DNA of 64,000 nucleotides, taken from positions 103,508 through 167,507 of the forward strand of contig NZ_SBHN01000009.1 of NCBI RefSeq assembly GCF_006980715.1. Reading direction: 5' to 3'. Source of the DNA: Telmatospirillum sp. J64-1 (lineage in GTDB: Bacteria > Pseudomonadota > Alphaproteobacteria > Rhodospirillales > Magnetospirillaceae). Shown piece by piece: positions 15,775-23,293 of this stretch. Position numbers and translations under genes: made by a program. The notes under the pieces were generated by a model that did no database searches, was not told the DNA's origin, and was given only the letters and a program-made list of their open reading frames with translations. How positions within the stretch are numbered: the first letter of the stretch is position 1; each line of letters begins with the position of its first letter.

Positions 15775-18700
15775 CTAATGCCCCTTGCCCAACCGCCCCC
15801 GGCGCAGGTTGCAGGTCAGGGCCTTGTTCTCGTGCATGCTGGTATTGGGGTCGCCGATCAGGGCCGTGAGCACATTGGCGATGTCCCCGGTCGCATAGCC
15901 CTTCCAGCCGAAATGCCAGGGCAGGCCGATCTGGTGGATAATCCTGCCGTCATAGTGGAAAGGCCGCAGGCGATGGGTCAGCAAGGCGCGGGTCTCGATC
16001 TCGCCGCGCGCCGTGGTCAGCACCACCCAATCCAGGTTCTTGATGCCCAGTTCCTCGGCCAGTTCATAAGAAATCTCTGCGAAGCCTTCCGGCTGCAATT
16101 CCGCCGTGGTCGGGACCGAGCGCGTGGGCGTGCCGCCGGAATGATGCTCGGTCAGGCGATAGGTGGTCAGGGCATAGGGGTAGTCCGGGCTGCCCGGATC
16201 GTGCAGCGGATTGTCCCAATGCTCCCAGCGCTTGGCGGTGGGATTGCCCTGCACCTTGTACATCGGGTTGCGGATCGGCGCTTCCACCGGCTCGTAATGG
16301 GTCGGCAAGGGCCCGTCCTTCAGCCCCGACGGCACGAAGAGCGACGCCTTGCCGTCTGCGATCATGATATAGGGATCGGCCCCGCCGATGGCGTCCATGC
16401 CCTGGGGCTGGCTGTCCCAGTCGGGCTTGAAATCGGGCGATTTGGTACGCGGGAAATCCGGCTTGTCATGGCCGTCCCAATGCCCCTTCTCGGCATTCCA
16501 CCACATCAGCTTCTTGCGCTCGGACCAGGGCTTGCCGTCGGGATCGGCCGAGGCACGGTTGACCAGGGTGCGGCGGTTGGACGGCCAGGCGAAGGCCCAG
16601 CCGAGATGTGTCCCCGGCCCGTCAGGGCCATCGGGGCAGCGCGAGCGGGACTGGTTGTGAGCCTCGGCGGGATAAACACCGCTATAGATCCAGCAGCCGC
16701 AGGCGGTCGAACCGTCATCCTTCAGGTCCTGGTAATCCCCCACCTGCTTGCGCTCGGGCCAGGTATAGCCGTTGATCTCCTTCAGCACGTCGTCGGCCGA
16801 TGGCTCGCCCATCACGTCATCCTCGGAATAATCCCAGGTCAGGTTCTTGAGGGGCTCGTCCTGGGGCCGGTCGCTCTCGGCATAAAGCGCCTTCAGCCGT
16901 TTCGCCAGATGATGGACGAACCACAATTCCGAACGGCTGTCGCCCGGCCCGTCCACCACCCTGTCATGCCATTGGATCAGGCGATGGGTGTTGGTGAAGG
17001 TGCCCGCCTTCTCGCCCGCCAGCGAGGCCGGCATCAGGAAGACCTCGGTCTTGATGTCCTCGGGCCGCACCTCGCCGTTGCGCACCTGATGCCCCTGATA
17101 CCAGAAGGTGGCGGATTCGGTTTCGGCGAAATCGCGCACCACCAGCCATTCCAGATTGGCGAGGCCGCGCTGGACCATGTGTGAATTGCTCGAACCAACC
17201 ACCGGATTCTGCCCCATCAGGAACAGCCCGCGAATGACGCCGTCGCGCATGGCCACCGTCATGGGCAGCTGGGAATGGTCGCCGATGATCTTGGGCAGCC
17301 AATCGAAGCCCCAGTCGTTTTCCGGCGTGGCGGCGTCGCCATACCAAGCCCGCAACAGGCTGACGGCATATTTCGGGAAATTCGCCCACCAGCCGGTCGG
17401 CGTCTGTTCCATCTCCAGGAAATCCTTGAAGGTCTCATGGGGCTTGAAGGCATGGGGCTGGGGCAGATAGCCCGGCAGCATGTCATAGAGCGTCGGGATA
17501 TCCGTCGAACCCTGGATGCTGGTATGGCCGCGCAGGGCCAGGATGCCGCCGCCGGGGCGCCCGACATTGCCCAGCAGCGCCTGGATGATGGCGGCGGCGC
17601 GGATCATCTGCACGCCCGTGCTGTGATGGGTCCAACCCACGGCATAGCAGATGGCGCCGGTGCGGTCGGGGCCGGAATTCTTCGTCAAGGCCTCGCAGAT
17701 TTTCAGGAAGGTCTCGGCCGGGCAGCCCGTCACCTTCTCGACCATTTCCGGCGTATAGCCGGCATAATGGCGCCGCATGATCTGGTAGACGCAATTCGGG
17801 TGCTGCAGGGTCATGTCCTGCGGCGGCGGCCCCTCGCTCAGGCGCTTGGTCTCGTCGTTGAAGCTTTCCGTCGTATCGATGTAATGCTCGGCCAGTGAGG
17901 ACGGCACGGTCATGCCTTCATACTGCCAGGACTCGTAGGTGTAGCGTTTGCCTTCCTCGTCCCAGCCCGAGAACAGCCCGTCCAGTTCGTCCGGCCCTTG
18001 ATACCGCTCATCAATGATGGTGGCGATATTCGTGTAATGCAGGGCGTATTCCTTGAACCACAGGTCCTTTTCCAGGATGTAGCGGATGATCCCGCCCAGG
18101 AAGGCGATATCGCTGCCCGCCCGCACCGGCGCATAGATGTCGCACAGGGCCGAGGTACGGGTGAAGCGCGGGTCGGCATGAATCACGGTGGCCCCGCGTT
18201 CCTTGGCCTGCATCACGAAGCGGAAGGCGATGGGATGGTTCTCGGCCATGTTCGACCCCATCACCAGGATGACGTCGGAATTGGCCAGATCCCATTGCGG
18301 CATGGTTGCCGCCCCGCGACCATAGGAGGCACCCAAACTGGGCACCGAGGAAGAGTGTCAAACGCGCGCCTGGTTCTCGATCCAGACCATCCCCAGCCCG
18401 CCGGAGAACAGCTTCTTGATGGCATAGTTCTCTTCATTGTCCAGGGTCGCCCCACCCAGCGAGGCCAGGGCCAGCGTATGGTTGACGAGGGTGCCGTCGG
18501 GCAGCCTGCGTACGAAGCTCTCGTCGCGGGTGCGCTTGGTCAGAAAGGCGATGCGGTCCATCGCCCAATCCAGCGGCTTGACCTCCCATTCCGTTCCGCC
18601 CGGACGGCGGTAGAGCACTTTGTCGATGCGCCGGGGACTGGTCAGCAGGCCGAAGGTCGCCGCGCCCTTGGGGCAGAGCGTGCCCTGGTTGATGGGGCTG

Positions 18701-18957
18701 CGCGGGTCGCCTTCGACATGAATGACCTTGCCGTCCTTGGCATAGACGAGTTGGGAACAGCCCACCGCGCAATAGGGGCAGATGCTGGTGCCCACGCTAT
18801 CGGCCTCTTCCAGCCGGGGCCGCAGGCTGCGCGACATGCTGCTCTCGGCGGCCTTGTCGACATGGGACTGGCCCTGAAGCTGCCGGGGCAGTGACCATTC
18901 CTTGCCGAAGCTCTTGATGCGATCGAGCAGCGAGCGGCGGCGGGTGGGCTTCCTCAT
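15775..18957 (-). CDS. fdhA: formate dehydrogenase catalytic subunit, selenoprotein (Sec200)
   Basis: 1060 aa when the in-frame TGA at 18358-18360 is read as selenocysteine; otherwise it looks like two frames (18358-18957 and 15775-18357). It oxidises formate to CO2 at a bis-MGD molybdenum or tungsten centre. N-terminal CPYCAVGC plus a Cys 27 residues on (LCPKG) binds [4Fe-4S]. Sec200 is in ARV-Sec-HSSSVPSLG, equivalent to ARV-Sec-HGPTVASL of E. coli FdnG. The C-terminal molybdopterin dinucleotide-binding domain includes VLTTARGEIETRALLT. No Tat signal is visible at the N-terminus (MRKPTRRRSLLDRIKSFG), unlike FdnG. The start overlaps the upstream small gene by 4 bases. No FdhD or FdhE homologue lies in the window. 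Confidence 0.96.
18328..18360 (-). promoter_or_regulatory. Sec UGA codon and SECIS-like hairpin of fdhA
   Basis: In the mRNA, UGA (18360-18358) is followed by 11 nt and then a 7-bp stem GGUGCCC/GGGUGCC (18346-18340 with 18334-18328, two G-U pairs) capped by AGUUU. The spacing equals that of the E. coli fdnG/fdhF element, whose loop starts AGGUCU. This is the expected SelB-binding site. Confidence 0.85.
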
Positions 18958-19193
18958 CGGCTTTTCCCCTCGTTCTCTTCCATGCGCAGGTCATGGGCGA
19001 TGGCGGCCAGCAGGTCCTCGGCCTCTTCATAGCGTACCGAAACCCGCGCCTGCGCCCGTTGCAGCAGGGGCAGGTCCTGAGGCTCGACCGGGGCGGAAGA
19101 AGAGAGGACGAAAAGCTTGCTGCGTCCGTCCGCATAGGCCAGCCGGAAACGTCCTTCCTGTACCACCGTAATGACACCGCGCAGTGTCGGCAT
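18954..19193 (-). CDS. 79-aa protein leading the formate dehydrogenase operon
   Basis: Start at 19193 chosen for the AAGGAGG directly upstream; the longer frame begins with a Pro/Arg-rich stretch that reads through the divergent promoter region. N-terminal half is beta-like (LRGVITVVQEGRFRLAYADGRSKLFVLSS), C-terminal half helical and acidic (YEEAEDLLAAIAHDLRMEEN). Its TGA overlaps the fdhA ATG, so the two are translationally coupled. No Cys and no membrane segment. I do not recognise the family. Position suggests an assembly or regulatory partner of the dehydrogenase. The divergent lipase gene starts 143 bases away, so the operon promoter lies in between. Confidence 0.7.
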   Translation of the reverse strand: MPTLRGVITVVQEGRFRLAYADGRSKLFVLSSSAPVEPQDLPLLQRAQARVSVRYEEAEDLLAAIAHDLRMEENEGKSR

Positions 19194-19336
19194 GGCCTCC
19201 TTGCCCAGATGACCAATTCCTGCCTTTCTAAACCGCGCTCCCCAGGGCTTTGTTCCCCGGACAAACGCCTTCTCGGAAGGAACAGAAGGCCGCCGCAGCG
19301 GTTGGTTGGGCATGCGCAGCAGGAAAAGGGCCCCCC

Positions 19337-20275
19337 ATGTCCAAAGACAAGCCGATCGTGATCTTCGCCTTCAGCGGCGGCAACGCCTTAGGCCCCTTCG
19401 TCGCCGGGGCTTTCGAGGGGCTGACCAAGGCGGGGATCAAGCCCGACATCGTCTGCGGCACATCCACCGGGGCGATCTGTGCCCTTCTGGTCGCGGGCAA
19501 TCCGCCGGACCGGAGGCTGCCCGCCTTGCATCGCTTCTGGACACAAGTCTCGACGGGCGACGGCCCTTTCCTGGTGCCCAGCCGGGGACCGGCGCGATTG
19601 GCGGCCAACCGCTTCGCCCTGCTGCAGGCGCGCCTGCTGGGCCGGCCCGGCCTCTACCGCCCCATGGGCGCCCCCAAAGCCGATGAATGGCCGATACCCG
19701 CGCTTTACGATCTTTCGCCCTTGGCAAGGACGCTGGAGGACTTGGCCGATTTCGATTATCTGGGACGCGGACCGCGCCTGACAGTGCATTGCACCGATAT
19801 TCAAACCGGCGAGGAGGTGATCTTCGACAGCGCCGCCGGGAAGATCAAACCCGAACATATCGTCGCCAGCTGCTCGCTGATGCCCGATTTTCCGCCGCGC
19901 CAGGTCGATGGGCGCTGGCTCGCCGATGGCGGCTTCGTCGCCAACCTGCCCCTGCGCATGGCCTGGCAGGCGCCGCCGGGCTCCACGCTCTTCGCCATCG
20001 ACCTTTTCACCCTTCCGGACTGGCCGTATATGTCGCCGGATGCCCTGGTCGGCCTGGGGCAGGATCTGTTCTTCTCGACCCAATCACGGCATGCCGTCGA
20101 AGCGCTCCGGCGGGAACGACCGGATATCCGGCTCCACACCATCACCCACCGGCGCCGTGACGAGGATATCGCCCAGCATAGCTTCGAGTTCTCGGCGCAT
20201 TCCGTCGCGGCGCGCTGGCAGCAGGGCCTGCATGCGGCAGAGACGCTGGTGCAGTCTCTCGCTCCGGCGGGCTAG
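19337..20275 (+). CDS. patatin-like phospholipase
   Basis: 312 aa. Lipid acyl hydrolase of the patatin family with a Ser-Asp dyad: nucleophile Ser in CGTSTGAIC (GxSxG), catalytic Asp in LADGGFVANLP, and an oxyanion loop SGGNALGPF at the N-terminus, slightly changed from the usual GGGxxG. The acid region CTDIQTGEEVIFDSA and the SCSLMPDFPP segment also fit the family. The ATG at 19337 has AGGAAAAGG upstream; a longer frame adds a doubtful 29 residues. No signal peptide, so probably cytoplasmic or membrane-associated. Its 3' end overlaps the convergent gene at 20142-20714 by 134 bases. Confidence 0.88.
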   Translation: MSKDKPIVIFAFSGGNALGPFVAGAFEGLTKAGIKPDIVCGTSTGAICALLVAGNPPDRRLPALHRFWTQVSTGDGPFLVPSRGPARLAANRFALLQARLLGRPGLYRPMGAPKADEWPIPALYDLSPLARTLEDLADFDYLGRGPRLTVHCTDIQTGEEVIFDSAAGKIKPEHIVASCSLMPDFPPRQVDGRWLADGGFVANLPLRMAWQAPPGSTLFAIDLFTLPDWPYMSPDALVGLGQDLFFSTQSRHAVEALRRERPDIRLHTITHRRRDEDIAQHSFEFSAHSVAARWQQGLHAAETLVQSLAPAG

Positions 20276-20714
20276 CCCCCTCGGCTAGGCGGTTGCACAG
20301 GGCCAGACTGCCGCCCCAGACCAGATGGACGGCCAGCATCAGCGCATTGCGGCGCAGCGGATGGCGGGTGGCCGGTTTCAGGATTCGGACGGCGGGGATC
20401 CAGCCCAGATAGCTGGCCGTCCACACGCCGACGCCATAAGCCGCGCCTTCCGCCACATTGCCTCGGCCCGGCCCTTTCACGGCGCCATACAAGGCCCCCG
20501 CCGCCGCGCCATAGGCGAAATGGGCCAGTTGGGTCGTCTCCACCGTGCTTTGCCTCGGCAAGCCCGCCCGCCGTGCCACTTCCGCCGTGATCTCGGCCGG
20601 GGGCAAGGGATAGCGCTCCTCGCGCGGCAAGCGCCGGTAGAGGGCGTTCATGGCAAGAGTCATGGCCGCCGTGGCGACGATCCCCGAGATGGCTCCGCTG
20701 GTCCAACCGTTCAT
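20142..20714 (-). CDS. small membrane protein, YagU/DUF1440-like
   Basis: 190 aa. The start at 20714 has GGAGG eight bases upstream. N-terminal hydrophobic helix with Gly/Ala motifs (GAISGIVATAAMTLAMNALY), then LPREERYPLPPAEIT, two or three more helices (LAHFAYGAAAGALYGAV, AAYGVGVWTASYLGWIPAV, NALMLAVHLVWGGSLALC). This pattern is that of YagU/DUF1440 inner-membrane proteins, linked in E. coli to acid resistance. The last 45 residues (PHAGPAASAPRRNAPRTR) are antisense to the end of the patatin gene and look unconstrained. A consensus EcfG promoter lies 29 bases upstream, so stress induction is expected. Confidence 0.75.
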   Translation of the reverse strand: MNGWTSGAISGIVATAAMTLAMNALYRRLPREERYPLPPAEITAEVARRAGLPRQSTVETTQLAHFAYGAAAGALYGAVKGPGRGNVAEGAAYGVGVWTASYLGWIPAVRILKPATRHPLRRNALMLAVHLVWGGSLALCNRLAEGASPPERETAPASLPHAGPAASAPRRNAPRTRSYAGRYPRHGAGG

Positions 20715-20742
20715 GCCGATGCCTCCGCTGTACCGGGAAGAG

Positions 20743-20768
20743 AACGTGCGGCAGGAGAGCAAAGTTCC
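20743..20768 (-). promoter_or_regulatory. EcfG-type stress promoter (minus strand)
   Basis: GGAAC (20768-20764), 17-base spacer, CGTT (20746-20743): an exact match to the alphaproteobacterial general-stress sigma factor consensus, placed just upstream of the DUF1440-like gene. Confidence 0.75.
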
Positions 20769-20771
20769 GCA

Positions 20772-20796
20772 GGAACCTGCACGGCATTGCCGTGTT
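20772..20796 (+). promoter_or_regulatory. EcfG-type stress promoter (plus strand)
   Basis: GGAAC (20772-20776), 16-base spacer, TGTT (20793-20796). The -35 elements of this and the minus-strand promoter are 3 bases apart and form the palindrome GTTCC-GCA-GGAAC. It would drive the DUF2243 gene at 20828. Confidence 0.6.
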
Positions 20797-20827
20797 ACAG
20801 GCTGCGACCCTGCCGGAGAAAACGGAC

Positions 20828-21631
20828 ATGGCCGCCACACCCGCCGTTCCTTCCCCTTTCAGCCGCGCCTATTCCTGGGCGGGCTATTGCCTGGGCTTCG
20901 CGCTGGGCGGCTTTTTCGACGGCATCCTGCTGCATCAGATCCTGCAATGGCATCACCTGCTGAGCGGATTGGAAGGCGCCACCTTCCGCGACCTGCGCAT
21001 CCAGGTGATGGCGGACGGGCTGTTTCACCTGGGGATGTATGTCGTGGCGGTGCTGGGACTGTTCCTGCTCTGGCGTGGGCGGCAGGATGCGGTGCGGCCC
21101 AAGGGCGACCGCCTGCTGCTGGCGAATGTCCTGCTCGGCTTCGGCCTCTGGCATATCCTCGACATCATCCTGTTCCACTGGCTGCTGGGCTTTCACCGCG
21201 TACGCATGGACACATCCTCGCCGCTGATGTGGGACCTAGTCTGGTTCACCCTGTTCGGCATTGCCTTCCTGATTGCCGGATGGCTGCTGCGCCCCCGGCA
21301 TCCCGGCTCCGGGGCGCCCCAATCCGCGCCTTTCGTTGCCGTCCTGGCCGGGATGGTGATCGGCACCGGCCTGATCAGCACAGGCCCCGCCGGAGACGGC
21401 TCGACGGTAACGGTGCTGTTCAAGCCCGGCCTATCGAGCCAGGAAATCTTCACCGCCGTCGCCGCCGTGGGCGCCCGCACCGTCTGGAGCAATCAGGGCG
21501 GCGAATTGTGGGTGCTGGATATGAGCGAAAGCGAGGACGGCTCCTCCTGGCAGCTCTACCGCCACGGCGCCGTCTTCGTCAGCGGCGGTTTCCTGCCCGC
21601 GGCCTGTTTCTCCTGGGTCACCCCCAACTGA
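20828..21631 (+). CDS. DUF2243 membrane protein with C-terminal extension
   Basis: 267 aa. Four hydrophobic helices rich in conserved His: GFFDGILLHQILQWHHLL, ADGLFHLGMYVVAVLG, FGLWHILDIILFHWLLGFH and a last helix near GIAFLIAGWLL. This is the DUF2243 pattern; the intramembrane His pairs suggest metal or heme binding, but nothing is proven. A fifth helix and an 80-residue C-terminal domain follow (VTVLFKPGLSSQEIF... ELWVLDMSE), which the second copy of the family at 41664-42113 lacks. The ATG at 20828 follows GGAGAAAACGGAC. It lies under an EcfG-type promoter and ahead of a ferritin-like gene. Confidence 0.8.
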   Translation: MAATPAVPSPFSRAYSWAGYCLGFALGGFFDGILLHQILQWHHLLSGLEGATFRDLRIQVMADGLFHLGMYVVAVLGLFLLWRGRQDAVRPKGDRLLLANVLLGFGLWHILDIILFHWLLGFHRVRMDTSSPLMWDLVWFTLFGIAFLIAGWLLRPRHPGSGAPQSAPFVAVLAGMVIGTGLISTGPAGDGSTVTVLFKPGLSSQEIFTAVAAVGARTVWSNQGGELWVLDMSESEDGSSWQLYRHGAVFVSGGFLPAACFSWVTPN

Positions 21632-21690
21632 TCCGCGCACGTTTTCGCGGCAGGCGTGTTTACAGGTCGAGAACGACAGGAGGACTGACC

Positions 21691-22290
21691 ATGGACGCTA
21701 TCGAGCCGCTGGTCCATCTGGTCCGGGTCGATATGGACGCCGTACGCGCCTATACCCAGGCCATTCACGCCATCCAAGACGACGGACTGAAGGAGGTATT
21801 GCAGGATTTCCGCGAGGATCATGAAAGGCATATCCGCGACCTTTCCGCCGCCATCCGCGATCTGGGCGGCGATCCTCCGCAACAGCCTCATATCTCTGCC
21901 TTCGCCCTGGCAGGCTTCACCCGTATCGCCTCGGGGATGGGCGTCTCCACGGCATTGATGGCGATGCAAAGCAACGAGGTGGTGACCAACCAAGCCTACG
22001 AGATCGCCTTGAACAGCGGCCTGCCCCGGCAGGTGCTGGACCTGGTCCACCGCAACCACCGCGACGAGCAGCGCCATCTGGAAACCATCCGCACCTGGCT
22101 GGAAGACAGTTCTCCCGCCGGGCGGATTCTCAGCACCTCGGCCACCGCCCAGGGCGTGGGCACCTCGGTCTGGATGAACGTGATCAAGGCCAATCCGCTG
22201 GCCGCCGCCGTCGCCGCCTCGGGGGCAGCCATGCTGCTGGGCAATGCCATGTTGGGCCGCCGCCGCAGGGAACCCTGGCAGCAGGATTGA
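21691..22290 (+). CDS. ferritin-like protein, DUF2383 type
   Basis: 199 aa. Predicted four-helix bundle with the HxxxDxxH-like positions of ferritin-like folds: VRVDMDAVRAYTQAIHAI in helix 1, EDHERHIRDLSAAIRDLG in helix 2, ALMAMQSNEVVTNQAYEIA in helix 3 and HRNHRDEQRHLETIRTWL in helix 4. The C-terminus adds a hydrophobic segment (NPLAAAVAASGAAMLLGNAM) and a basic tail, so it may be membrane-anchored. The protein at 26148-26729 is a clear paralogue (NEVVTNQAYE and NHRDEQRHLE are identical). AGGAGG is well placed before the ATG. Metal storage or stress protection is inferred from the fold. Confidence 0.82.
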   Translation: MDAIEPLVHLVRVDMDAVRAYTQAIHAIQDDGLKEVLQDFREDHERHIRDLSAAIRDLGGDPPQQPHISAFALAGFTRIASGMGVSTALMAMQSNEVVTNQAYEIALNSGLPRQVLDLVHRNHRDEQRHLETIRTWLEDSSPAGRILSTSATAQGVGTSVWMNVIKANPLAAAVAASGAAMLLGNAMLGRRRREPWQQD

Positions 22291-22335
22291 TCTCTCTCAC
22301 AAAAGGGCAGGTGCCCTCCTCGCCCGAATGAAAGC

Positions 22336-22361
22336 GGAACAAGAAGGGGCAGCGAACTGTT
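22336..22361 (+). promoter_or_regulatory. candidate EcfG-type promoter
   Basis: GGAAC (22336-22340), 17 bases, TGTT (22358-22361), 34 bases before the YciE-like gene. One mismatch to CGTT. Confidence 0.5.
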
Positions 22362-22395
22362 TCTTCCGGTGTGAAAATTTGGTGGAGGAATTCTC

Positions 22396-22905
22396 ATGCA
22401 ACAGGCCAAGGACACCATGATCGCGTGGCTGCGCGATGCCCATGCCATGGAACAAGCGACGGTCGACAATCAGGAACGGTTGGTGTCCCATCTCGAACAT
22501 TATCCCGAAATCCGCAGCCGGTTCGAGCAGCACATGCAGGAATCGCGCATGCGGGCGGACAAGCTCGAGCGCCATCTGAAGGATCTGGGGGCCGATACAT
22601 CCACCTTTAAGGAGATGACCACCAAATTCGCCAGCATGGCCCAGCAGACCATCACCGGCGGCTCGTCGGACGAAATCGTCAAGCAGGTGGTCGCCGCCGC
22701 CGCCTTCGAGGAATTCGAACTGGCCAACTTCAAGGCCCTGGCGACGGCTGCCGAGCTGAACAACGAACCGGCCATCAAGGCGACCTGCGACGAAGCCGTC
22801 CGCGACCAGGAGGAAATGGTCTCGTGGCTTTCCCAACAGATTCCGCCGATCACCCGGGAATATCTGCTGCGCAACGAACAGGGGCGTGGCGACGCCAAGC
22901 ACTGA
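22396..22905 (+). CDS. YciE/YciF-family ferritin-like protein (DUF892)
   Basis: 169 aa, all helical, no signal peptide. Helix 1 WLRDAHAMEQATVDNQERL, helix 2 RFEQHMQESRMRADKLERHL, helix 3 VAAAAFEEFELANFKALATAA, helix 4 ATCDEAVRDQEEMVSWLSQQI. The spaced E/H residues (AHAMEQ, QHMQES, FEEFEL, DEAVRDQEE) fit the di-iron ligand positions of the DUF892 family (E. coli YciE/YciF, stress-induced). GGTGGAGGAATTCTC precedes the ATG. A strong hairpin at 22928-22957 ends the unit. Part of a run of ferritin-like genes with stress promoters. Confidence 0.85.
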   Translation: MQQAKDTMIAWLRDAHAMEQATVDNQERLVSHLEHYPEIRSRFEQHMQESRMRADKLERHLKDLGADTSTFKEMTTKFASMAQQTITGGSSDEIVKQVVAAAAFEEFELANFKALATAAELNNEPAIKATCDEAVRDQEEMVSWLSQQIPPITREYLLRNEQGRGDAKH

Positions 22906-22927
22906 TCCGCCCAGACATCGGCGAACG

Positions 22928-22957
22928 AAGGAAGGGAGGCATCGTCCTCCCTTCCTT
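22928..22957 (+). terminator. terminator-like hairpin
   Basis: AAGGAAGGGAGG (22928-22939) pairs perfectly over 12 bp with CCTCCCTTCCTT (22946-22957) around CATCGT. It lies between the YciE-like gene and the next small gene. Confidence 0.7.
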
Positions 22958-22976
22958 TCCTTCATGGAACAAACAG

Positions 22977-23177
22977 ATGAAAAAGAACCCGATGATGAGC
23001 CTGTGGCTCAGCGGTGCCAATCAGGCCTTTTCAGCGGGACGCGGCCTGTGGATGGCGGAATTTTACCGGCAGCAGAACCTGATGATGAACGAGATGACCA
23101 AGCAGATGCTCCAGTTCTGGACCGGAGCCTGGATGCTGCCGCCCGAGCGCAAGACCGGAAAGGACAAACGCCGCTGA
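22977..23177 (+). CDS. 66-aa protein of unknown function
   Basis: Met- and aromatic-rich small protein: MMSLWLSGANQAFSAGRGLW followed by MAEFYRQQNLMMNEMTKQML, FWTGAWMLPP and a basic tail KTGKDKRR. The even spacing of Trp, Met and Phe suggests an amphipathic helix that binds a surface (membrane or granule). No clear Shine-Dalgarno is present; GGAAC lies 10 bases upstream. It follows a terminator-like hairpin, so it needs its own promoter or read-through. The residue pattern looks coding rather than random, but no function can be assigned. Confidence 0.6.
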   Translation: MKKNPMMSLWLSGANQAFSAGRGLWMAEFYRQQNLMMNEMTKQMLQFWTGAWMLPPERKTGKDKRR

Positions 23178-23293
23178 GTTTCGTATGACCTCTTTCAGAT
23201 TGAAGCGCCCCCCTTCTCCTCCAACCCTTTAGAGGAAGGCGGGAGGATGGAGTCACTCTTCCCCGTCTTGAGCCCGCATTGCCGCTTGAGACA

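Noticed and set aside
15775..18957. Possible frameshifted or broken formate dehydrogenase
   Set aside because: Both parts are in the same frame, separated only by one UGA in the conserved Sec position with a SECIS-like hairpin and selAB-tRNA-Sec nearby.
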